Origin: a virus
Virus record (IMG/VR): IMGVR_UViG_3300027749_000089
Location: 1 to 64,000 of that record
Length of the DNA: 64,000 bases
Direction: 5' to 3' (one strand)
Shown here: in pieces, positions 50,301-61,700 of the stretch
Numbering within the stretch: the first letter of the stretch is position 1
How the letters are laid out: each line of letters begins with the position of its first letter
The notes under the pieces: generated by a model
Databases searched by the model: none
What the model was told of the DNA's origin: nothing
What the model saw: only the letters and a program-made list of their open reading frames with translations
Program-made: the position numbers and the translations under genes

Positions 50301-53300
50301 GACTTTAAACAATTTGGAATGTTAAATAAAGCTGATCGTACAACATACACTAAGCAAGCATTAGAGTCGAGTACATTAGATGCTATTTTTACACTTAATA
50401 ATTTAACACAAGATCAAGCTGATATTATTAATAAGCTAGGTTCTGGAATGCCTTTTGACGCTATGATGACCGATTTAGAAAAGTCATTTAGTGAAACTCA
50501 AACAAAAGCTTTTGATAAATTTAAATCTACGCCAATTGATAGTTTAAACACCAATCTTGTAGATTTAAAAGATACTATTATAGCGGATATTGCTTCTAGA
50601 ACAATTAAAACAAATGAGGTTGTTAAAACAGTTGAAGAATCTAAACCTAATACTAATTCGGTATTACGGACAGATTATAAACCGTTGGCTAGTTTTTCAA
50701 AAGATACTCCTGATCTGTTAAATACATTAGTTAGCCAAACAGTGGCTAAATATCCTACAATTAATCCTAATTTGATTAAAGGAGTTATTGCGCATGAGTC
50801 AGCAGGCAGAAATGTTCCTACAGGTATCTTAAATAAAGAAGGTAAACCGGCTAGTACAGCATTCGGTGTAGGTCAGTTCTTAAAAGGTACAGCTGCAGAC
50901 TTAGGTATTGACAGAACCAATATAGAGTCTTCTATAATGGGAATTGGTAAATATTTATCTATATTAGGAAAAGCTTTTGGTGGTAACGAATTCAAAATGC
51001 TAGCAGGATATGCAGCAGGAGAAGGTGGTGCTAAGAAAGGCAAAGGGCAACAATCAGCTAAAGAAGTATTGGCATTAGTTGAAAAGATCAAACAAGACCC
51101 TAATATTGAAAAACAAATTAATGCCAACTTATTAGGCACTAGAGATGTTAGCGATACTATAAAGGCAGCTGCGGCTAACAATGCAAAGATAATTGTTGAT
51201 GCTGTTGCAGCGCCTGTAACATATGAAAAACCTAAGAGCGGTGAAATAGATCCAAGAGCGAAAGCTGAAGCGTTTTATACTCAGAAAATAAGAGGCATAG
51301 ATAAGCCATTTGATACTTATAAGCAAATCTTAGAAGGTAATCAATATGGCAGAATGCTTAGTACTCCTAAAGAGATGTTAGGTAAAAGTCTATCACCTGA
51401 AACTTTAGGAATGCTATCTGATATTCAGACTAAATTTGCTACGGGGATTAATGAAGCATTATTACAAGCACAGCAAGAGTTTAATATTGCGCTAGCTACT
51501 GGCACTGATACAACAACTGCACAAGAGAATATTACTAAGTATTCTGAAGCGTTAAAATCATTTTCAGATGGTGTAGCAGCTGATGCTAAATCTATTGAAT
51601 TGTCAAATATGCAGGCATTTAGTTCAGCTAACCAAAATGATATTACAGCATTTGCTGAAAAGTTTGGTGGGTTAGGTAGTGATGTATCTGCAGCAATGAC
51701 TGAAATGGAAAAGAAAACATTCAATTCTATGCTTATTATGAAAGCTTCTTTGAATGCTGAATTAATAGAAAAGAAAAAGAATAGCGAAACTACTACAGAA
51801 GTTGCTAGGAAAATAGCAGATCTTACTGATGCTGAAAATGAACTTAAAGATAAAACTGTAGAAATGGCAAATGCCGCACGAGAAGCTGGTAAAACTTTTG
51901 CATCAAGCATTACATCATCATTTAAAGATGCATTTAAAGGTTTATTAAATCAGAATAAAGATCAACGTAAATCTGTACTTGGTACCTTTGGTAGCAAATT
52001 AATGGTTGATATTAAAGACCAAGTAGTTAATATGTTTACTGATTCATTTACTAATACTATTGGTCTAGGCAAGGGTGGTGTATTATCTAAAGTATTTAAT
52101 AATGCAGGTAAAGGTATCTCATCTATGTTTAGCGGTATCGGTTCTGGTGTTAAAAATATCTTCACAGGTAATATGACTTGGGATAAAATGACTACTGGCA
52201 TTAGTAGTTGGTGGAATGGTATGACCAGTTCTACTGATATTTCTAATATGTCACCTGAAGAAATTCAAATGTCTGCCGCTGAGAAGTTCTCTGCAGCTGT
52301 TGATAAATTTGCTGGTGGCGGTGGTGTTGTAGGCAATGTGGCAAAAGCAGCTACCAGTGGAGGCATTGGTGATATGATATCAAGCGCTCTACCGTGGCTA
52401 GCAGGCGGTGCAGGCGTAGTTGGTCTTGGTGCGTTATTATCAGGTAGCGGAAAAGGCAGCTGGACAGAAGGCATATCAAGTCTTGGCTCTAACTTTGGAG
52501 CTAAATTTGGAGGAGGGACTTCTGATAATGGCAACCCTACTGAATTATTAAATCCAGTTACGGGAGCATTTGACAAAGTAGGCTCATCTATAGCAGATGC
52601 AACAGCTGGCATCAGACAAATGACTTCTCCAGATACTACTACAGCGCTAGGAGATGTCTCTACAAAATCTATTACTCAATTAGGACAGTCTATGCAAAAT
52701 AGTTTGCCTGCAGCTGAAGTAACTGGATTATGGAATATATTATTATTACCAATCACAGGCCTTTTTAAATTGATTTCCGCTGGAATAACGGGCCTTATGA
52801 GTTTATTTGGAGGTAATCCAGGTGATTCGGGAGCAGCCAATGGAACTAATGTAAGTTCAAATAACGATTTTGTTGGTCCAGTAAAGGCCGCTACTGGCGG
52901 TAAGATTACAGGTGCAGGTACTGGTACATCTGATTCTATACCAACTATGTTATCTAATGGTGAATTCATTATTAATGCCAAAGATGCTAAAGAAAATATG
53001 GCGTTATTAGAATCAGTTAATAATGGAAAAGTTATCAGAAGAGCTGCCGGTGGTATTATTGGCGGTGCAATAGGTGTTGGATCTTCTGTCAACTCTATGA
53101 TGGGCGGTTCGCCTGATCTTTCTAAAGCTATGAATATTGCGGGCGCATTAGGTAATTTATTAAACTTATTTAAAACAGATCCCAATGATAAACTATTAGC
53201 TGCAGCAGAACACTTAGAAGCGGCTGCAACAGCATTAGAAGCTGCAGTAGCCGCAGGAGGATTAGGCGGTGGTGTAGGCGGTGGTGCAAATGCAATTAAT

Positions 53301-54446
53301 TCTAATTTAACGGGCGGTATACCTGAAGGTATGACTAATTTCTCTAGACAAATAGGAATGGATAATGCAACTACTCAAGGTATTGCTGATACGAGTGGTT
53401 ATGGTGCTACACCTGGGTTAACACCATTACCAGGTGCAGGCACTATGGGTGGCGGTCCAGCTCCTTTAGCTGATAAGATAGGTCTTCCAGGTGAAGGTGG
53501 CGGATTCTTTGGTGGTATAATGGATTGGTTTAAGAACCTTGACTTCTCTAAAATGTTCGGATCTCTTGGCTTCGCTACGGGCGGTCAAATCACAGGTACA
53601 GGATCAGCAACTTCAGATTCTATTCCAGCAATGTTATCTAATGGTGAATTCATTGTTAACGCTGCGGCCACCGCAAAGAACTTACCTATGTTACATGGAA
53701 TTAATAATGGCAAAGTTGAGCATCACTTCTTAGGCGAATTAGCAGGTATTATATCTATTGCAAGCTCAGGTATGAGCGTTGGGCAACAAGCTGCGTCTCT
53801 GGCAGACGGTGGCGGAGGTGGCGGTGCAGGTGGCATTATGGGTATACTTTCAAAGATACTTGGTCCACTGTTCAAAATGATTGGACCATTAGCTAAAATA
53901 TTCCCCGCAATCGGAAACTTATTCGGTAATGGCGGTATGCTTGGAAGTCTATTTAGTAGTAGTGGAGCGAGTCCATTAGGTGCCGCAGGTGATGCATCAA
54001 TGGGCAGTATGTTCTCAGGTTCAAACCTTGGATTATCATTCGCTAAAAATGGTGGGTTATTCTTAGCAGGCGGTGGACATGTAAGTGGTCCAGGGACTAG
54101 TACATCTGATTCTATTCCAGCTATGTTATCTAGCGGTGAATTCGTAGTACGTGCATCAGCTGTAAGCCAACATCGTGATTTGCTACATCAAATCAATAGT
54201 GGACAAGTGCCAACATTTGCCACAGGCGGTGTAGTAGATGCAGCTGCTCCAGTGATGTCAACGCCAACAGCCAGTAATTTTAAATCAGTAACAACTAAAC
54301 CAGGCGCTAATAAAGGTCAACAAGTAATAAATCTCAATATAACTGGAGATATCTCTAGACAAACTAAATCAGAGATTTATAAAATGATGCCTTCTATTGC
54401 AGATGGTGTTAATTCTCAAAATAAAGAAACAGGATATAAAAGATAA
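44334..54446 (+). CDS. Tape measure protein with lytic transglycosylase domain
   Basis: Protein of 3370 residues setting tail length and entering the host envelope during DNA delivery. The N-terminus (VEAKIDKAQRDLNTLNNSVKNIEK; ALRGEELNSVMEQAPRLAQAL) is the conserved tape-measure domain. Several hydrophobic segments lie roughly between 540 and 1150. A lysozyme-like SLT domain at about 2120-2260 has the catalytic Glu2155 in AHESAGRN, then AFGVGQFLKGTAADLGID. The C-terminus holds three copies of GG-x-I-x-G-x-G-x-x-T-S-D-S-I-P-x-M-L-S-x-G-E-F (near 2853, 3081 and 3244). By lambda's ratio the length would allow a tail of several hundred nanometres, less the enzymatic parts. Start has AGGAG upstream. 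Confidence 0.93.
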   Translation: MSGIVIDVEAKIDKAQRDLNTLNNSVKNIEKSTSSVANAFDGLIASVGSLTALGSSLYFMQDIATSYRNMENQIKLVTNSTEAFTKTQEELYNITKETHSELKNSVSIYSTLGKSLSQAGISSERLVSATKTIQQSMSISGASAESANAAIMQLGQGLSSGALRGEELNSVMEQAPRLAQALADELHASLGEMRTLAAEGKLTTNVVFKALENQAGKINDQFSKLKPTLAQGTQALSQSLKNYFYEFDKGLGLTDLMGVRNAKLADKIDEAAKKAFILGNNIAIVALKYKNIFDYAQRPLRLQAEINFEKFKISLEQLGITAAFEHLGKNLEVLLNNIFNGLLDRFQARNKGIGSIISASVLDTFHDAMNLQALEMDSILNKLTRSIFNFVRNINATVTELKLKPLLFIDDLFNNILRGSQNLDFALTAITRFGKDVIHVFFNIYDKVIGNSWWTDTINTVINTSDSLWSNAKNGLTKFSKGVQNIFEGLYNDVVDIVDSFGSFDIKTIKIAIVVSRVEEFGRDIYTSLVSGITKFSKESPMLFQSIAAGLGAILVSMMFPVSRITLALEAALTTSALKSGAIFSESIGKDFLDESLFLSIGKKLGELTGKLVDNFIKQIPNLISALLGVISGFTRGFLEQIPIIGLAFKALFKIGDLTETSGPLGLVGGLLLGTMGLKLLSSIGIFSDQIEGIFVVARRVAMFFAGRGGLMSMLLFGGNRAFFTIGWAGLILDQMGAFDSLFENSGLMHLAIKGGLLAMALFGINGLRAIRAEIIIPILQSFRALITSFSWGTSLLSGLEAAIAGSGRGLLMRFVGMLAAMRRGMTDRLFAMTSGQSIIEALIFGSAGPIGLIGSWYSSIVGFFSRIGGLSIFNGIGPALASVSASMATLRASAGATGILSRFLFGPAGIAVVLAAISMFVSSVNAAEIELGGDKRQKKSWFEELKDSISSFNISKLFTGNPFQPLVDFWNDIDIVNTISQNVGTVISTTTASVGFFLFVFKSQVAQLLSVLFSAVNLSRVAIATSQAVSLIGIAASQIKGFIYSIGAAITSLNYVAMFSSLSGGLATFILSMRGILLSGMGAMAGAMAANLVGGSDWAALGAMIGAMIGLKISEAIGRAILTQAGLIIARAIAVVIGGLIALAIPIGLIGLWLFGDKQDLGKDLDDVIDKVKELMGMGSPTKNLTTGLSKEAQATAEKIGLSITYDLKKINPDLLSKTDKDRLDESIKSLDEVLVNGGKDLEAGIALSGSQLGEIQLKQLRTSNIANKDAAKTTFELKDFADSVLSANTSKPQDRFDVGLNWIKQASLDLKYNIEHAILSAKVKYPVFKSEDPLKNRLMLNNLEESRKYKYTAGAKELTDREFYMGRGIQSLALNGPEGPKIKEQMTLEAAKYTEIIKKLNDESSAYTAADRTMMEEYRNSSMTRMETLLKQQQYFQKESASIAKFNAELGNLASNFNTKNFEFKLDTNKLFAQDQEAYDRLFSLSKEAKKLGEELEKTSDISKRNSIILRIEEIRTVTTRQVEQANNLRNRAQFELKSIGEKAGVKVPSASEYLPTTAAEEFRTRLQSLQARRENIKTKPAAPAMYALGDIPKDSKEYTAYIDDFNKRNEAFKKAEINFKTESDAINTESIKIQNDIIESLKTNSDTKAQFLKDAAESVNIDLLQSISDFGLEQATDAIIKIAAKSNEVSDALANKDWGLAAKLNEEMKSMKLSIDHIDPKPLEDLLSVLNVTASKRDILGFSKTSFDLFKEAGKSVQEFDRAIKAGQDTLSQDSLNDLLSKRLMATEAAFNEMLKYANTTGEKMSQSFADIGVQDVGGLSNVSEGALKRLLSLQTMLAKLKHDAEKPMNLSEYKEYLKNLNLVNAALIKAKSVLATFSEKANTFREIFKVDLTDLDIASMADGLGMRLVEVAQTAKAALESAMKSDGGIFSDSTKQLAENLKDISDIGPYIKFFNDFKNNTEDSLTDGIKTSFEKVKAALPNFGLDFKQFGMLNKADRTTYTKQALESSTLDAIFTLNNLTQDQADIINKLGSGMPFDAMMTDLEKSFSETQTKAFDKFKSTPIDSLNTNLVDLKDTIIADIASRTIKTNEVVKTVEESKPNTNSVLRTDYKPLASFSKDTPDLLNTLVSQTVAKYPTINPNLIKGVIAHESAGRNVPTGILNKEGKPASTAFGVGQFLKGTAADLGIDRTNIESSIMGIGKYLSILGKAFGGNEFKMLAGYAAGEGGAKKGKGQQSAKEVLALVEKIKQDPNIEKQINANLLGTRDVSDTIKAAAANNAKIIVDAVAAPVTYEKPKSGEIDPRAKAEAFYTQKIRGIDKPFDTYKQILEGNQYGRMLSTPKEMLGKSLSPETLGMLSDIQTKFATGINEALLQAQQEFNIALATGTDTTTAQENITKYSEALKSFSDGVAADAKSIELSNMQAFSSANQNDITAFAEKFGGLGSDVSAAMTEMEKKTFNSMLIMKASLNAELIEKKKNSETTTEVARKIADLTDAENELKDKTVEMANAAREAGKTFASSITSSFKDAFKGLLNQNKDQRKSVLGTFGSKLMVDIKDQVVNMFTDSFTNTIGLGKGGVLSKVFNNAGKGISSMFSGIGSGVKNIFTGNMTWDKMTTGISSWWNGMTSSTDISNMSPEEIQMSAAEKFSAAVDKFAGGGGVVGNVAKAATSGGIGDMISSALPWLAGGAGVVGLGALLSGSGKGSWTEGISSLGSNFGAKFGGGTSDNGNPTELLNPVTGAFDKVGSSIADATAGIRQMTSPDTTTALGDVSTKSITQLGQSMQNSLPAAEVTGLWNILLLPITGLFKLISAGITGLMSLFGGNPGDSGAANGTNVSSNNDFVGPVKAATGGKITGAGTGTSDSIPTMLSNGEFIINAKDAKENMALLESVNNGKVIRRAAGGIIGGAIGVGSSVNSMMGGSPDLSKAMNIAGALGNLLNLFKTDPNDKLLAAAEHLEAAATALEAAVAAGGLGGGVGGGANAINSNLTGGIPEGMTNFSRQIGMDNATTQGIADTSGYGATPGLTPLPGAGTMGGGPAPLADKIGLPGEGGGFFGGIMDWFKNLDFSKMFGSLGFATGGQITGTGSATSDSIPAMLSNGEFIVNAAATAKNLPMLHGINNGKVEHHFLGELAGIISIASSGMSVGQQAASLADGGGGGGAGGIMGILSKILGPLFKMIGPLAKIFPAIGNLFGNGGMLGSLFSSSGASPLGAAGDASMGSMFSGSNLGLSFAKNGGLFLAGGGHVSGPGTSTSDSIPAMLSSGEFVVRASAVSQHRDLLHQINSGQVPTFATGGVVDAAAPVMSTPTASNFKSVTTKPGANKGQQVINLNITGDISRQTKSEIYKMMPSIADGVNSQNKETGYKR

Positions 54447-55078
54447 TGATATATGGTATCTGGGACGGGACTAAAGTTATTGCTTCTTTTGTTGTACCAA
54501 CGATAGTAAGAAGTAATCAACCAACGTTTTCATCAGATACCCTTTCATTAAAAAGAGTAACCTATAGACGCACAGCACAGAGATGGGAAATAGACTCGAA
54601 GCTATTTCCCCTTCATATGACCGCGCAAGACTTAATGGTTAGTTTTATAGTGAACGGGCACGGTGAAATAGTTCAAGCGGTAATGCCGCAAAATGTAGGT
54701 GCAAAAGCAGCAAAGACAATGACATTTCAAATAGGGACATCGTCAGCTGCTAGTGCATATGATTCAACAGTAACAATTGGAGCTGTAAGTAGCGGTAACG
54801 GAAAAGTAATACCTAAAGGTACATTTATTAGGTTTGCAGATCCATTACATACTAAGGTGTATATGTTGACTGCTAATGCTATTATTTCAGGCACGGCACC
54901 GACTACATTATATGTGTATCCACAATTAAGAAAAGCTGTACCTTCAGGTACAATTATAAACTATCAAGATGATGTTATCATCAATTTAAAATATGATACA
55001 GATACGGTTATTGGAATGGTATATGAAAATGGTATACTAATGGATAACGGTACAATTAAACTTATAGAGGCAGTATAA
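54446..55078 (+). CDS. Distal tail protein, putative
   Basis: Protein of 210 residues overlapping the tape-measure stop (TAATG) and the next start by one base. N-terminal YGIWDGTKVIASFVVPTIVRSNQPTFSSD with RWEIDSKLF, then a beta-rich insert (about 85-180) and GMVYENGILMDNGTIKLIEAV. The plan fits tail proteins that form the ring below the tube (Dit-like). Assignment by position and beta-rich pattern. Confidence 0.65.
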   Translation: MIYGIWDGTKVIASFVVPTIVRSNQPTFSSDTLSLKRVTYRRTAQRWEIDSKLFPLHMTAQDLMVSFIVNGHGEIVQAVMPQNVGAKAAKTMTFQIGTSSAASAYDSTVTIGAVSSGNGKVIPKGTFIRFADPLHTKVYMLTANAIISGTAPTTLYVYPQLRKAVPSGTIINYQDDVIINLKYDTDTVIGMVYENGILMDNGTIKLIEAV

Positions 55079-55716
55079 TGATCTCATTCACCCCTAATAT
55101 AACAAAAGCATTAAATAGTGATGCAATCGAGTTTTTCTCATTAGTGCGAATAGAAAGAACCGCAAATGAAGTAGACCCAATACCTATCAATTTATATGCA
55201 ACTACTAGCCATTACAATGATATTCAATTATTAGTAAATGGAAGTCCTTCAAGTAAATATAACTATATTGCTGATGGTACATTATATGCAGTAGATCCTC
55301 CTCAAAACTCTTCAGTAGTTGACAGAGAGCAATATAAGATTGCATTTGCAGACCCTGACTTTTCAAAGCGAGGTGCAACAGAAGATAGCCTTATAGGTAG
55401 AGTTGTTGAGTGTAGATTAGGCTTTGTTGATTCAGACCCTAGTTCTCCTACTCACGGTAAACCTTTTTTAAATATAGACGACACTATTGTAGTGTACAGA
55501 GGAAGAGTAGATGGCGTCTCAGCTAGTATAAAGGTGGGAAGCTTAGGTGAAAGCATATTACAAATAACAGGCTCAAGCCCAATGCGTAATTTAGACATGA
55601 AAAAGCCATTCTTCTTGAGCCGTGAAAAGACTAAACAAAGGGAACCTCTTGATACTTCATGCGATCAAATTTATGAAGGTTCTACCGGTATCATTGTCAA
55701 GTGGGGGAGAAAATAA
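55078..55716 (+). CDS. Tail hub-associated protein
   Basis: Protein of 212 residues between the distal tail protein and the J-like tip. Beta-rich, with FFSLVRIERTANEVDPIPINLYATTS at the front (in part), a central VVYRGRVDGVSASIKVG and the conserved-looking ending DTSCDQIYEGSTGIIVKWGRK. Cys-containing ends of this type occur in phage minor tail proteins adjacent to J (lambda L-like position). It overlaps the next gene by one base. Confidence 0.65.
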   Translation: MISFTPNITKALNSDAIEFFSLVRIERTANEVDPIPINLYATTSHYNDIQLLVNGSPSSKYNYIADGTLYAVDPPQNSSVVDREQYKIAFADPDFSKRGATEDSLIGRVVECRLGFVDSDPSSPTHGKPFLNIDDTIVVYRGRVDGVSASIKVGSLGESILQITGSSPMRNLDMKKPFFLSREKTKQREPLDTSCDQIYEGSTGIIVKWGRK

Positions 55717-58700
55717 TGGGACTTGCATTAGCAGCCGTAATAATAGGCGCAATTTCCTTGATCTTGTCTGTTGTACAGATGATCATGGTTAAGAAGCCAA
55801 AAGGCCCAGATATGTCCGGAGTAGAAGCTCGTAAGGGTTACGAAATGGTTGTAGAGGGTAAACCAGATAATTTAGCGGTAGTATACGGCAGGGCAAAAGT
55901 AGGCGGAGTTAGAACTTATCATGCTACATCTGCGGTGTTCGAATATGTACCGTCTAACGCTGATAAATCATTTGTATCAGGTGTAGAAGGTAATTATAGT
56001 GGTAGTATAACAGAAGAAGTTTATAGCCCCCTCACAGGAGGTAAGGTAACTGTACTCAAAAGTTGGGAATCAGTAATTAATACACAACTAGATGAAACGC
56101 TTGAAGGTCAAAGAAATGAATTTTTATTCTTTGAACAAGCTATTTGTGTTGGTGAAATTAATGAAATTTATGATGTAATTGTAGATGAGTCTAAATACTT
56201 AACAGATCCAAGTCTAGGAACATACGGCAAACCTCAATATAGCTCTACCTATGACGATAACAATTCGCCTGAAGCATATAAATGGCATGATGTGACAAAA
56301 CCACGAGCAGCCTTTAGAATAGACTTGCATTACAGTTCAGATTTTCATCAAGAGCGAAGTGGCGGCTATGGCCAAGCAAATTCTATATTTACAGCCAATT
56401 TTGCTGATAGAAGAACAGCTACATTTACAGGAATGACATATGCAGCGTGCGTAATTAGAGTTGATAAAGATAATCCACAATTTAATCAAACTCCTAATTT
56501 GCAATTCTTAATAGAAGGTAGAAAAGTATACACTATAGATAAAGTCAATGATACGTATTCGCTATCAACTATTAGAACATACAAAAATAATCCATCATAT
56601 TGTTTATTAGATTATTTAATGAATGAAACTTTTGGTGGAAAGATACCTATAGATGAACTGGATTTAGAATCTTTTTATCAATCTGCCCAAATATGTGATA
56701 CTGTTGTATTCCCTAATGCAATTGCTGGTGGACGTATTTGGAATCCTTCAGAACCTGGTTCTCGTAATGGTGAAGATGGTAATGGTAAACGTAATGTACG
56801 ACTATACGAGTGTAATATTCTTATTGATACAAATAAAGCACTTCGTGATAATGTTGAAGAAATATTAGCAACAATGTCTGATGCTCGTCTTGTTTGGTCT
56901 CGAGGTCAATATAGACTATTATTGCAATACACAAATACAGCTGATGACCTTTTGACTGTTGCTGCTACTTTAACAGATGAAGACCTTGTATTAGACCAAG
57001 ATATTGAGATAACATATCCTTCAGCAAGCGATAGATATAATTGTTGTACAATTAAATTCCATAATGAAGCTAATGATTTTAAAGAAGATGCTGTAAACTG
57101 GCCTCATAAAGTTGTTGATAATACATTAAGAGGTTTTAGCGGAATTAAATATCCTTTAGCAGATTTCACATGGAAAGATGAAGGCAGTGGCCGTAGACTT
57201 TTAAATAAATATGGTGTATGGAATAGTACTACTAATCAACTTAATCAAGCAAATGGTTACGGACTCGTATATCATTTAATTGTTAACCCACATAATGATG
57301 GTGATGATTGGACATTAAAGTGCTATGGCGATGATATTATAGAAGTAAGAATTTACAATGTTGATGAAGTTACTGGAGTTAAAGAATTAATAAATGGCTT
57401 TCCAAAAACTGCAACATATGGACATTCAATGGGTATAGTAGAAAATGTACATTTACCTTCTTGGCACTGGTCTGGACCTAATTTAGATGTTAGAATAGAT
57501 AATGGTAGATATTATCGAATTGAAATAGATGGCGGAAGTATCAAAAGTGAAAAAGGTGTGGCAGCAGTAATTTATAATAGTACACGAATACTTTGGTCTA
57601 CGCGAGAAATAGCTTATCAAGGTGTGCAAAGACTTGATTATACAACTGCTATATACAATCAAATGAAAGAAGAAGATAATGGTCTTGAATTAGACTTAGA
57701 AACATCTTTTGCAGGTATTGTAGACTATTATCACGCTATATCTAAAGCAGAGGAATTAGTCAAGACTAGTCGAACAGCATATACAATTAAATTTAAATAT
57801 GTTATTAGAAATAAATATTTAGAACCTGGTGACTATATTATATTGGATAGTGAAACGTTAAATATTCGTTCATTAGCTAATAATGTTGCAAGCGAAGAGC
57901 GTCATACTTATTTTAGAATTAACTCTGTAAAAATATCTGAAGGCAATACGTGTGAAGTTGTAGCGCAACGATTCCATTGGACACAATTAGCATGGACTGC
58001 TAAAGACGGTGAGTATATTAGACCAACTAATAATTACTTAACAAAAATAGCAGCACCATCTGAGGTAGCTTTATTTAGAGACGCTTATAGTCAAAATACA
58101 TCAGGTACTTTACGATGGTCAGATGCTAATGAACCTGATTTTCTTAATTATATTATTTACATGTATGAGGGGGGTTCAGTAAGTGGCGTAGGTGTACCAG
58201 AATTCCATGAGATTGGAAGATCGACTATAAATGAATTTAAATTACCTAAGCTAAGTGTTAGTAGTGCTATCTTTGCTGTTCGTACTCAATCAAGAACAGG
58301 TTTTTCTAATTATGCTTATACTAGTACAACAGAAGCTGAAGTATTTACTACAGATACTTATGGATTTCTTGGATTGTTGCTTTCTAATATTTCTAATCAA
58401 CTTTCTTGGACTGCATTTAGTGTTTATAAAAATGGTGCTAAAGTTATTGATATTAGCGCAGGTTCATATACAGCCGAGATAAACTATAATAAGACACTTT
58501 ATATATATTTTGATACAGACCTAAGATTTTCATATGATATTAACAGCTTTAGAAATAAGCAATTATTAGGTACGTATGTATTTGGTTTAGTTGTACAAAT
58601 GCAATTAAGTTCTGTATATGCCCCTACTTCTATAAATATCTTAGGAAGAACAGATACAACTTTTAATACAAGAGATGCTGAAATTGTATGGAGCAACAAA

Positions 58701-61700
58701 GCTGAAGAGCCTATTCAACCTAGCCGTTATTTAGTTCAAATTTCAAATATTGATAATGTAACTAAAAAGTCTTATACAGTAGATACGCCTTCATTTAAAT
58801 TTACATATGACATGAATAAGGAACTGTTTGTAACAGCTTCCAGAATATTCAAAGTGAGAGTTTATAGTATTGATGCGTTAGGTAATATGACTCAAGGTTA
58901 TATTGAAGCTACTGTTGAGAATGCTGCACCATCTGTTACACAATTTAGTGTATCACCTAGCTTCAGAACAGCATTGGCTAAGGCAACCTTGGTATCAGAC
59001 AGTGATATTACAAAGTATGTATTTAAAAAATTCAGTGAAGCTAACCCTGGTGGAACGGCTGTAATTGTAGAGACACTAAACAACTATGCTAATATTGAAG
59101 CAACAGAAGGTATTGATTATTGGTATACGGTTACTGTGCATGATGAATATGGCGCAGGCACAGAGAGTGCTCGTGTAACAACACAATCAGTTAGTTTCTC
59201 TGGAACAATGAACACTGGTTCTATCTTTATCTATACACGTTCAGCTACTACACCATCTGTACCTAGTGTAAATGTTACATATACATTTTCTACTAAAGCT
59301 GTAACAGGGTTAAATAATAATTGGGCATTAACAGCTCCTACTGGTACTGATCAATTATATATGAGCATGGCGTCTGCATTATCTTCAGAGCTTACAGATA
59401 CTATTTTACCTACAGAATGGTCTGTTCCAGTTAAATATGAAATTAATGCTGTCAATTACCGTAGTGCAATGGTATATGCGTATCAAAGATCAGCTACAGT
59501 ATTGACAACCAACCCTGGAGATGTTACATATGATTTTACTAGTAATGCTATTACTACAGCTAATCTTTCTAATGGATGGTTGAAAGCTATTCCTAGTGGT
59601 TCAGATCCGTTATATATTATAACAGCTATTGCTAATAGTCAAACCAATACAGACACCATATCTGCAAATGAATGGTCTACACCGGTAATATTGGCTAAAG
59701 ATGGTGCTAAAGGTGAAAGTGGTTTAAACGCTGCTGTATTTGGTATTAATAATGCATCTTCTACATTTAATAAAAATGCTGCAGGAGTTCTTAATCCAGC
59801 AACTGGTATCGTATTAACTACTAGTTATCAAAACATAACTGGAACTATTACATATCAATGGCAAAAGAATGGTACAAATATTAGTGGTGCTACAAGTAGT
59901 TCATATACTGTACCTACAACCGATTATGCTAGTGTAACAACTAATGCGTACAAATGTATAATTACAGGAACTATAAATGGTATAGCTAGTTCATTAAATG
60001 ACACAATAACAATCCCACTATTAGTTGATGGTTCATCTTCACCTGTAGTTGTTTTGTCTAATGATAATATTACAGTACCTGCCCCTAATACTGGCTATGC
60101 CGGAATTAACTTTAGCAGTGCTGGATGTTCTGTACAAGCGTATATTGGTACTAATGCATTGGCTTATAGCGCAACAGGTGGTGCAAATACATTTAAAGTA
60201 ACATTGGCTACAACTGGTGTTACAGTTGCCGCTAATACAAATGCAAGCATCCCTGCTCCAACAGCTATGTCGGCTGATGTAGCATACACAGATGTCACTG
60301 TAACAATATATGATTCAAGCAATACTGCTCTGACGCCAATAGTGCAGAGAATTACGTATTCCGTTAGTAGAACAGGCAATACTGGTTCAGCTGGCGATGC
60401 CGTTGATATCATATTCATTCGCAGTGCTTCACAGCCGTTAGTTCCAACAGCGTCTACAAGTACTCCAACTAATTGGTATTCTGACGTAGCGTCTGTACCA
60501 GCTAGTGCAAATGCTTTATGGTCAAGTGTAGGGATTAAATCAACAGGCTCTACTACATACACATGGGATACTCCATCAAGAATCGAAGGAGCAAGTGTAG
60601 CAGAGGTTACAGTATACACTCGTGGTGTGCCAACTACAACACCTACAGGTGGTAGTTATACATTTGGTGCTGCAAGTCCTTTGACAACTGTACCTACTTC
60701 AACAGGTGCTACATGGTCAGCTTCAATACCGACAGGTACTGCCGCTGTGTATACATCTCGTGCTGTGGTAAACACTGCTGCAGGAAATACGAGTGCTGTA
60801 ACAATTACTGGATGGTCAATACCTGTTATTAGTTTACAGAATGGTGTAGATGCTATTATTGTTGATTTATTATCTGAGTCGGATATAACTCCAGCTAATA
60901 ATGATGGAACAGATTACAACTTACCTCCTAGCAATAATTTAAAGCTCTATTCAGGCGGTACAGTTGTCACAAGCGGTGTTACATACTCTGGTGGTGGTGC
61001 TAAAAACGGATTGACAGCTTCTATTGATACTGCTGGCGTAATTACATTCACGGGAGCCTCTTGGACAACTGATAGTGAATCCTTTACATTTACAGCTACA
61101 TATAATAGTGTTGCGTATTCAGCTATTTATACATATGTTAAATCTAAAAAGGGTGCTGCAGGTGTTGTAATAGATCTTAAATCAGAAACAGATGCTGTAT
61201 TTGCAGCCAATGACGGAACAGTTTCTACGTTACCAAGTGGCAATGCTGTATTAGTATATGAAGGTGGTACATTAGTAACTACTGGAATTACTTATGGTGT
61301 AACTGCTGCAACTCTTAATGGATTAACTTTAAGTGTAAATACATCTGGTATAATATCATTAACTCAGACAACTTGGACAAGTGATAGAGAAGTATTTAAC
61401 ATTACTGTTACATATAAAAGTACTACTTATAATGCTTTATATAGTATTGTTAAATCTAAAACAGGTGCAAAAGGTGCTGATGCTGTACGCGCAGATTTAT
61501 TATCAGAATCAGATGTAACTCCAGCAGATAGCGATGGGAAAAATTATTCATTACCTCCTGCAAATAATTTGAAATTATATGTAGGTGCTGCTGTTCAAAC
61601 TACTGGTGTCACGTATTCAGTTAGTGCGGCAGTATCAGGATTAACTGCAGCTATTGATACAAGTGGCACTATAACATTCAGTGGTACATCTTGGGCTAGT

